Shown: positions 57,241 through 64,000 of the stretch, in pieces | Layout: every line of letters begins with the position of its first letter | Numbering within the stretch: position 1 is the stretch's first letter | Source of the DNA: Pseudoscleropodium purum | Taxonomy: Eukaryota > Streptophyta > Bryopsida > Hypnales > Brachytheciaceae | Reading direction: 5' to 3' | Assembly (NCBI GenBank): GCA_963969395.1 | Contig: OZ017799.1 | Location: 19,098,501 to 19,162,500 of the forward strand | DNA: 64,000 nt | Program-made: the position numbers and the translations under genes | Notes under the pieces: generated by a model | Seen by the model: only the letters and a program-made list of their open reading frames with translations | Told to the model about the DNA's origin: nothing | Database searches by the model: none

Positions 57241-60200
57241 TGTCGCAGCTTAGAATTTTGATTTTCTTAGTATACACCCAAATAGGAACGGAAACTAGTC
57301 ATTAGCTAACTGGATCCGATTAGGTGGGGAAGGAAAACTCAGAATTAGCACGGAACGTGAAGTAGTGGGCTTCTTGGATCTAATCCGGTCAGGAGTAACT
57401 AATGACGGAAACGGAATGCAACACGGATTAGGTCTAGGACCGGATGATGATGATGAACCGGATTATGATGGTAAACCAGATTCATGATGACAAACCGGAA
57501 AGGGTCCAGGGACTATAAAAGGAGGAGCTTTCACTGTTGCACCCCCTTTTAGAAACTCGACCTTGAGAGCGCGCGGTTGAGTTTTTGTCGTTTGTGCATC
57601 TGTGCGTTTGTGTTCTGTTCGTTTTGATTCCGGTTGAGATCGGAGAGAGAACGTGAGGAACGGGACATGCGGCTAGGAGAGAGTGAGGTAGATGTGAGTG
57701 GGAATGCCTCAGCTACGTAGGTCGAGACAAGCGAGTCCCTCTGGAGGCGAGGTGAAGCTCCGGAAAGTCATTCCGGTTATTCCCTCCATAGAGCCGGAAA
57801 AGTCTCAACTCATGGATGATCTCAAATCCATGGGTTGCGTAGGGTTTGCCGAGAAACCTTGGGGTTTTAGGGAGGAGAGAATGGTCAAGGAGCTCCTCGG
57901 AAAGTTGTCCAACCAGTTTGACAACACCGTGAGAGGAACTCCCGTCAGCTAGAACGAGGGGATGTGGAGAGCGGTTTACGGTTTCCGGGCAGGAGGTTTG
58001 GGAATGGCGAGCCGGAAGGATGAGTTTGTCCGAGGGAAGTTTAAGGGAGCCGTCAACCCGAAGGACGGATACGCGGTCGAGGATTGCTTGGATGACCGAC
58101 ACCGTCGGCTCTTGCAATTCCTGGTTCCGGTTCTTCACCCGGAAAAGCTGACCAGGGTGACGATCACCCTCGGCAACACCATTTTCGGTGCCCTCAGTGG
58201 TACTCGGAAAGTGGATTGGGCACGGATCATTTCCGATCTCGTGGCCCAGCTCGTTAGTAGGGTTGGGAAGAAAAGGGCCACTCCAGTGTGCCCTTATCTC
58301 TTCCACCTCTATCGGGAGAACCAAGTCCTCACCGATACGGAGGAGAGGGCGTGGAAGACGCAGGAAGTGCTCCTGAAGTATGGGGAGTCGGAGACGGATG
58401 ACGAGGCCGAATCCGATTCCGGGTCAGACCGGGAGTTCAGCGAGGAAGAGGAGGAGCCGATGCCGCCGATCAAGCGACAGAAGCTGACACCTCCACACAA
58501 GCGCGGGACGCCTCCCGGTCAAGACAAACCGGCCCCGGAGGAGAAACCGGAAGCCGAAAAGACCAATTCCGGGGGAGATCCGGATATGCAAGATCCGTTC
58601 AACGGTCTGATCAACGTCCTCTGCAACATCAGGGCGGATTGGGAGGTCAAGCACAGGACGCTTGCGGCAATCGGCAAGTTGGTGGGTGCGGCACCGGACA
58701 GCAAATTGGCGGAACAAGTGGCGGAGTGCATCACGAATCCGGAAGAGACCCGGAAGCAGGAAGCAGAGATCCGCCGGTTGCAGGAGGAGGTGGATAAACT
58801 GAAGGCAACTCTTTTTGCCTATCAGGAAGACGTGACGGCCGCCCGGGAGATGGCGGAAGAGACTCGGAAGATAGCCGAGCAGATCAAGGCGGTCTTGGGA
58901 GAGACCGGAACGGCCGCTGCCAAAGCGAAGCTCTTCGATGAGAAGATCCACGAAGAGAAGAAACTATCCGGTTCCCGGATGGTCCGGATTCTCGCGGACT
59001 TCGCTGAGCAGGTGGAGACGGCAATGGTGGAGGGGCGGAAGGCTGCGGACCGGATCGAGGAGAGCAGCCGGAAGCTGACGGGAGCGACGTGCGACAAAGG
59101 TATTCACCTTTCGGACATCTCTCTACCGGATCTCTTTCCGGACGCGACTATGGCAAAGGATAGGAAGGATTGGACTCCTGAGTCCAAGAAGTCTGCACAG
59201 ACTGGGACTCCGGGCACGAGACCGGATATCACCATCGACCTGGAGTCTCCACCCGGACCGAATCCTGCGGAGGGGGAACGGGTCCGGAATTTGAGTGAAG
59301 TCTTCGAGGAGCTAGTCCCGGAGGTCGGAAGCCCGACGATAGGATCTCGAGTTGTAGGGTAGATAGGATTTTAATTTCAGTTAGGAGTAGGAGCGGATCC
59401 GGATCCGGATCCGGCTCAACAGTATTAGGTTAGACCGGAAGTTAGATTAAGGTGGCGGCGGACCCCTACGGGTTTTCCGCTCCTTTTTGTGCTTTTAGGA
59501 TTTTTACCCTTTGTATATAAATCGGTTCCTGAGATGGGAACTGGGAGTTGTTCATTTTGCAAACTTCTTGTACTTTTCTATTCTCTTCATTGTGTGTCTC
59601 TCTCCAGCGCGACAGGATTGTATGATGTGGAGTTAGGATAGTACGAGTTGGTTTGCGAGTGATTTCTCCCCTTGGTGTTTCTTTTCCGATCCTAGGTGCA
59701 TGTGAGTAGGTACCGAAGAGTTGGGAGTGAACTTAGTTCCTCAGCACGTCTAGAGTTTGAGATTCCGGGTGAGAAAGCCGTTGTTAGGCTAGGCGGGTAG
59801 GGAGGGATTCCTTAGCTGCGCTAGAACTCCCGGGTGGGAAATCCGGTTGAGTGTCCGATCTCCTGTGAGGTCTCACCACCCGTATGGGTAACGGAAGAAC
59901 TTTAGTTGATGTTGGAACGGACGGGTGCACTTGTAACCACCTGTCTTCGCACGGATCGGAAGTAGCATCAAGGTCGTTGTAGTACGAGAGGGTCGAGTGT
60001 GGGGTCTTTGTGTGACCTACGACCCGGATTGCTATCTGGGTTGTTGTGAAGGACCAAACCGGATCTGGATTAGCTTAGGAGTTTAGAAGGTAGGACAGTG
60101 GGTCTTCAGCCACTATAAGTCACGGAAGGAGTGGTGGGCCTACCACTCTCAAAATTAAGCGGCGACCCCTCTGATGGTGAAACAGAGGCAAAACCAAACC

Positions 60201-60544
60201 GGACAGGATTACGGGTACAGGATGACCATCCGGACCGGATTGGTCAGGACGGATTTCCAAGATCGGAAATTGTGAGATCCTGGGATTTGGGTCTTTGTAC
60301 GGACCGGATAGTTAGTAGGACCGGAAGAAGGAGTAATCCGGTCTGTAGTTATCTGGTGTGGTGGTATTTCTGGTTCTAGATCTAGGACCGGAAAGTGAGA
60401 TTGGCATACTGACTGAGCTTAACTGCTTAATAGAGCTAGATACTTCACAGGATCTCGTGGGTTCGATCTTTAGAGTCACTTAGTTATACTCTAGAGCGAT
60501 TTTTGTGAGTATAATGGGGAATTGACCTGCCCTGTGCTGCGATA
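57241..60544 (+). mobile_element. 3.3-kb TGTCGCAGC element, copy 3
   Basis: Starts TGTCGCAGC and ends GCTGCGATA, so the terminal CA has become TA. It is flanked by a perfect 5-bp duplication GTTAG (57236-57240 and 60545-60549). The internal layout is the same as in copy 1, with TATA boxes at 57514 and 59514 and the reading frame 57704-59362. The perfect duplication and low divergence point to a recent insertion. Confidence 0.87.
57704..59362 (+). pseudogene. 553-codon frame of the 3.3-kb element, copy 3 (one amber stop)
   Basis: The start ATG at 57704 is preceded by GTGGGA as in the other copies, and the stop is at 59360-59362. The first amber site is still CAG here, and the second (57950-57952) is TAG. 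After it, 466 codons are open. Local differences from the other copies include REFSEEEEE and EKTNSGG. Acidic residues dominate about 230-252, a basic cluster follows, and coiled-coil heptads run from about 347. There is no known enzymatic motif, so the product is more likely a DNA- or RNA-binding or structural protein than a transposase. If readthrough or a downstream ATG (57962) is used, a shortened protein could still be made. Confidence 0.78.
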
Positions 60545-60549
60545 GTTAG

Positions 60550-61090
60550 GCTTGGACCAAAGGTAGGACCTAGGAAGGAGAAGAAGACATCAAATTAAGA
60601 ACAAAAAACAAGCAAAAAGAGAGTAAAAAATGGGAGAAGAAGAGGAAGTAGCACCTCCAAGCATCACACTTGTATACCAACTTCAAATTCCTAGGTAATT
60701 TTCTCCCCTCCCCTCCACAACTTCAAGTAATCAAAAAAGGATAGGGAGAAAGAAGATGATATAGGAGAGGGAAGAAAAAAGACTATGAATAATACCCAAA
60801 CCATAAAAATTTGATAAACTTAGGAGGAAAATTTAAAGATTTTTGTAACCATTGAAAGTTGAATTAGTATGACACTAAGTAGGGAGGTGTAAAAAAGGGG
60901 AAGAGTCCCATTAAAGAGTCTTGAAATTTGGATCTATAGTTGTAAGACCCTCATCAATTCATTTGGTAGAATAGTATTAGTGTAGAAAAGCTAGGGAGAA
61001 AAAAATAGAGGAAAGAAGGAAGGTGGAAAACATAGATGTATCCCCTTTAAAATTAAGTGGTAAAATTGGCACACATAAATTGACAAAAGA
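60550..61090. other. Purine-rich intergenic stretch
   Basis: A- and G-rich plus strand (AGAAGAAGAGGAAG and similar) without a reading frame that resembles a family. Confidence 0.4.
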
Positions 61091-61336
61091 TTACCTTGGA
61101 ACATGAAGGTGTACATGCATATATAGATGAGGTTGTCTTTAACATTGGTAGTGATGAGGTAAATATTTAAGGTTACCTTAGAACATGAAAGTGTACGTGT
61201 GTACATGCATGAGGTCGTCTTTAACATCGGTAGTGATGAGGTAAATATTTAAGGTTACCATAGAATATGAAGGTGTATGTGCATACATGGATGAGGTCAT
61301 CTTTAATGTCGGTAGTGATGAAATGAGTATTTAAAT
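61091..61336. repeat. 82-bp tandem repeat x 3
   Basis: Units start TTACCTTGGAACATGAAG (61091), TTACCTTAGAACATGAAAG (61173) and TTACCATAGAATATGAAGG (61255). They share GATGAGGT.GTCTTTAA and GGTAGTGATGA with a TATTTAA end. All three have the same length with modest divergence. Confidence 0.92.
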
Positions 61337-63602
61337 TAGTCCTACTGTTATCCCTAATTAGCCGTGAATTTTCTCTCAAGTAGCCTTAATCTGCAGTTAA
61401 CAAATAGGGAGTAGTAAAAATTATAAATTTAAATTCAAAAGTTTCTAGATTTAGTAAAAGAACTTTCCAAAAAGGTAATGTAGGAATTGGTTTGATTTGA
61501 CTACGTAAAAGCTTGAGCTATTGTAAGAGAATAAAGCATAGAATTAGATTAGGAAGGGGAACTCAAGGTAGAACTAGAGGTTAAAAATTAAAATAATAAT
61601 AGAACATAAAGTTAAATTTAGACGTAAAAAAACTAGTGTCGTTAGAAGTTAGGGGGTAAAAAGTTGTCTTAGGGGTTGTTGGAAGGGGCCCCAATCACCT
61701 ATAACATGAGGCAAATAATTGGTACCATAGGATTCACCTTAGAATCATAATGAACCAATAAGTGGCAATTAGCTTGTAAGTTGCATCACTTGCATTTCTA
61801 AGCATTTTTTTCGTCAACTACAAAAATTTGGAAACACTAACAAAATCCGTTGCTTGAAAGGCATAGTGAACCGCGCTCATAACATCCCTTTAAGTTAAAA
61901 AGGGATATAAGCTAGGAACCTAGTCGTATTTGCTTCTTTATAAAAGATGGATAATCAAACGCCTACATATCTCCAATATTGGTTTTTATGATAAATGTTT
62001 ACATTTAAAATTTTATTTATTTACAATGTTGTTATAATAGTAATTGTTATTGTTTTAATTTTATTATTTACAAAGCCAAAAAGTGAATTATTTTTTTTCT
62101 TTATATCCTAGTTATACTGTAAAATAGCTAGAGGAAATTATTGATGTAGGAGTGAAAGGCTTGCTTTTAAGTTTTATATTAATTAAAAAAAAGTCTATCG
62201 CAAGTAGTTGTTCTAATTGAATATAATTTATTATTTTTAATACCTTTATGAATTATTGTAATTTTTCATTTACATTTGTATACAATTAAAATAGTAATGT
62301 TTCATTTAACATGTAGATGTTGAAAATGAAAAGGAGTCTTTTGAGGTAAGAATATATCATTTGAAAAAGTATGACTTTTCAAAAGTTAAACGAATGAGTT
62401 TTAGAAGAATATGAAATAAGTAATTTTAATTGTCTTATACATAGATTGAATGAGTAGGGACTATCAAAAGTTGAATTCAATTTGATGTTCTTTTCACCAT
62501 GAATGCAAGCAAATTTCTTACATATTAATGCATTTAGATATTTTATTGTGTTTGTAAGAATAGAACCTCATCCTACCTCATTTGAAAAATCACATTTGGA
62601 ATCATAATTTAATCATGTGCATATATTTTATAGATTATGTATATAAGTATATTTGGTAGAAATTCTTTGCCTTGTAAATTGTCATGTTTTTTTATTTTGA
62701 TCCCTTAAGAATATATTCTATGACTAATATATAGATCTTGATTTTGTAGATTTCTTTTATAGAAGGTCAAGTGACTCCAAAACATGCGGATGAAGATCTT
62801 AACATTGATTGCATGCCCAAAGATACTATAGACTTGGTAAGCTTTGGCAATGTCTTGGATGCTTAAAACCGGGCCAATGACTATGTAGAAGTGCTACATC
62901 TTAGTCGCATTAGAGATGACAGGAAGAGAAAAGGTAGAAAACCTTTGTGTGCACAAAAAAAAGACAAACAATTTATCTTTTTACTTGAAAATTCTAGTAC
63001 AGAGTATAGTTCCTCTATACATTCTTCTGTTTTGATTTTCAGTCCTTAGTTTGAGGAGCTATGTAATTGTACCTGTAATAAAATTATTGGAAAGCAAGAG
63101 GTTGTTTTTATTCATTTGAGTTCAGACTCAGATTGTAGTGCTGATGTTTGTTGAATTTGAATCAAACTATCATATTGTAGAAGTTTTTTGTCCTCAAAAT
63201 GTCCATTTCAAATTTTCAATGTGTATTGGATTATTTACTTAAACATTTTGTACCTAATTTCTACAATCTAATGCATTCAATTTTGAAAGTAAATCTTTAT
63301 ATTTTGTTTATAAACCTTGTTTCAATTTATTTATATAAATTTAGCATATGAATGTGATATAATTTATAAAATATATAAATTTTTGTGTTGATGGATGATT
63401 CTCTGCTAACCCTCACACATGCAAATCATTCAATAGTGACATGAGGAACGGATGATACTATGCAACCTAAGATTAGTGAAAAAGAGGGAGACTCTCCAAT
63501 GGTTGAAGTAGATGACGAGAATGAAGAAAATGAACTGATAGAAGATGAATTGTATTGACTTTAGAAGTTTGATTCCATAGCTACGGTTGCAAATTTGAAG
63601 AT
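61337..63602. other. AT-rich stretch with possible decayed coding fragment
   Basis: Mostly featureless. Around 62755-63130 a reading can be followed on the plus strand through a few stops: GQVTPKHADEDLNIDCMPKD, then VEVLHLSRIRDDRKRKGRKP and FIFLLENSSTEYSS. This looks more protein-like than its surroundings and may be an old transposon or gene fragment of unknown family. An acidic piece MVEVDDENEENELIEDELY is encoded near 63499-63557. Confidence 0.35.
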
Positions 63603-63610
63603 GTGGCCTC

Positions 63611-63823
63611 CAAGGTTGACGAATCTCTACATCCGCCCAAAAAAGGTGTCCGTAACCCGGACGTCCGTCCGCACGGATGCTAGCGGACGCAACGTCCCTC
63701 CCGCCATCGGAAGGCGGACGGGCGGGGCGGACGGGCGGACGGTGTTTGCGAATGTCAGCGAACGCTGCGGACACAGCATCCGCGTCTGGATGTCCCGGAC
63801 GTTCGATCGTCTTGTCAACCCTG
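63611..63823. mobile_element. GC-rich hAT-type MITE, copy 4
   Basis: Its ends are CAAGGTTGACG and TGTCAACCCTG. It is flanked by a perfect 8-bp duplication GTGGCCTC (63603-63610 and 63824-63831). At 213 bp it has the same interior order as the 24470 copy: CTCTAC.TCCGCC, then TCGGAAGGCGGACGGG, GCGAATGTCAGCG and CGTC at the end. Frames crossing it are compositional. Confidence 0.9.
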
Positions 63824-63831
63824 GTGGCCTC

Positions 63832-64000
63832 AAGGACACTCAAAATTAAACATTCCACTATGCCGACAGGTGTCAATACCAATGGTCATACCCACTCTTG
63901 CTTCCAACATGAAAAACTGGAGAACAAGTTTACTCATGGGTACCGCAAAGGGTCAATTGTTTTTTATGTTTTGACTATAAACAAGGCCGATGAGAGTTTC
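63832..64000 (+). other. Possible coding fragment at the window end
   Basis: From about 63851 a frame stays open to the last base: MPTGVNTNGHTHSCFQHEKL and later KGSIVFYVLTINKADESF. The composition is more even than in nearby AT-rich DNA. It could be the start of a gene or another transposon piece. No family is recognised, and the sequence is too short to judge. Confidence 0.3.

Overview
This window looks like gene-poor, AT-rich nuclear DNA of a land plant, most likely a bryophyte such as a moss. The evidence is a GT-AG intron in the only host-type gene, layered transposon families in all states of decay, premature stops that look like C-to-T loss at CHG (CAG/CTG) sites, and a chromodomain Ty3/gypsy element of a type that, from general knowledge, is reported from mosses. 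The species assignment is inference. No rRNA or tRNA gene and no CRISPR array was seen.

Layout. 0-0.6 kb: last two exons of a nucleoside-phosphorylase/permease-like gene that begins before the window, followed by a 280-bp duplicated block. 2-3.8 kb: wrecked hAT transposase. 7.4-8.3 kb: large inverted repeat plus degenerate tandem units. 8.3-10.9 kb: minus-strand Ty3/gypsy remnant with one LTR and its polypurine tract. 11.5-12.6 kb: pseudogene of an unusual reverse transcriptase with a YIDD box. 12.9-13.2 kb: heptanucleotide microsatellite. 16.8-22.9 kb: SWIM-finger, MULE-like transposase pseudogene split by a 2.4-kb insertion. 23.7, 24.5-27.0, 31.6 and 63.6 kb: GC-rich hAT-type MITEs with perfect 8-bp target duplications. 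One of these (24.5-27.0 kb) carries a 2.3-kb insertion, element A, with an intact 152-codon ORF. 27-37.8 kb: AT-rich DNA with several degenerate tandem arrays. 37.9-45.3 kb: a second, decayed element A containing a tRNA-derived SINE and a newer insertion. 45.3-51.7 kb: a nearly complete but disabled chromovirus. 60.5-63.6 kb: AT-rich DNA with an 82-bp triplet repeat.

The most unusual system is a 3.3-kb family present three times: 41518-44831 (+), 52085-55395 (-) and 57241-60544 (+). Each copy starts TGTCGCAGC and ends GCTGCGACA (or a one-base variant) and is flanked by 5-bp target duplications. Each carries one reading frame of exactly 1659 nt (conserved N-terminal domain, acidic stretch, basic nuclear signal, coiled coil) and dense ACCGGA motifs near both ends. 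It is either a DNA transposon with an unusual 5-bp duplication or a set of very large solo LTRs with a gene inside. Every copy is broken by one to three amber codons and by no indel in the frame.

The genes here do not form a pathway. The window records serial nesting: MITE into AT-rich DNA, element A into MITE, and, in the second element A, SINE and 3.3-kb element insertions, with the chromovirus beside it.
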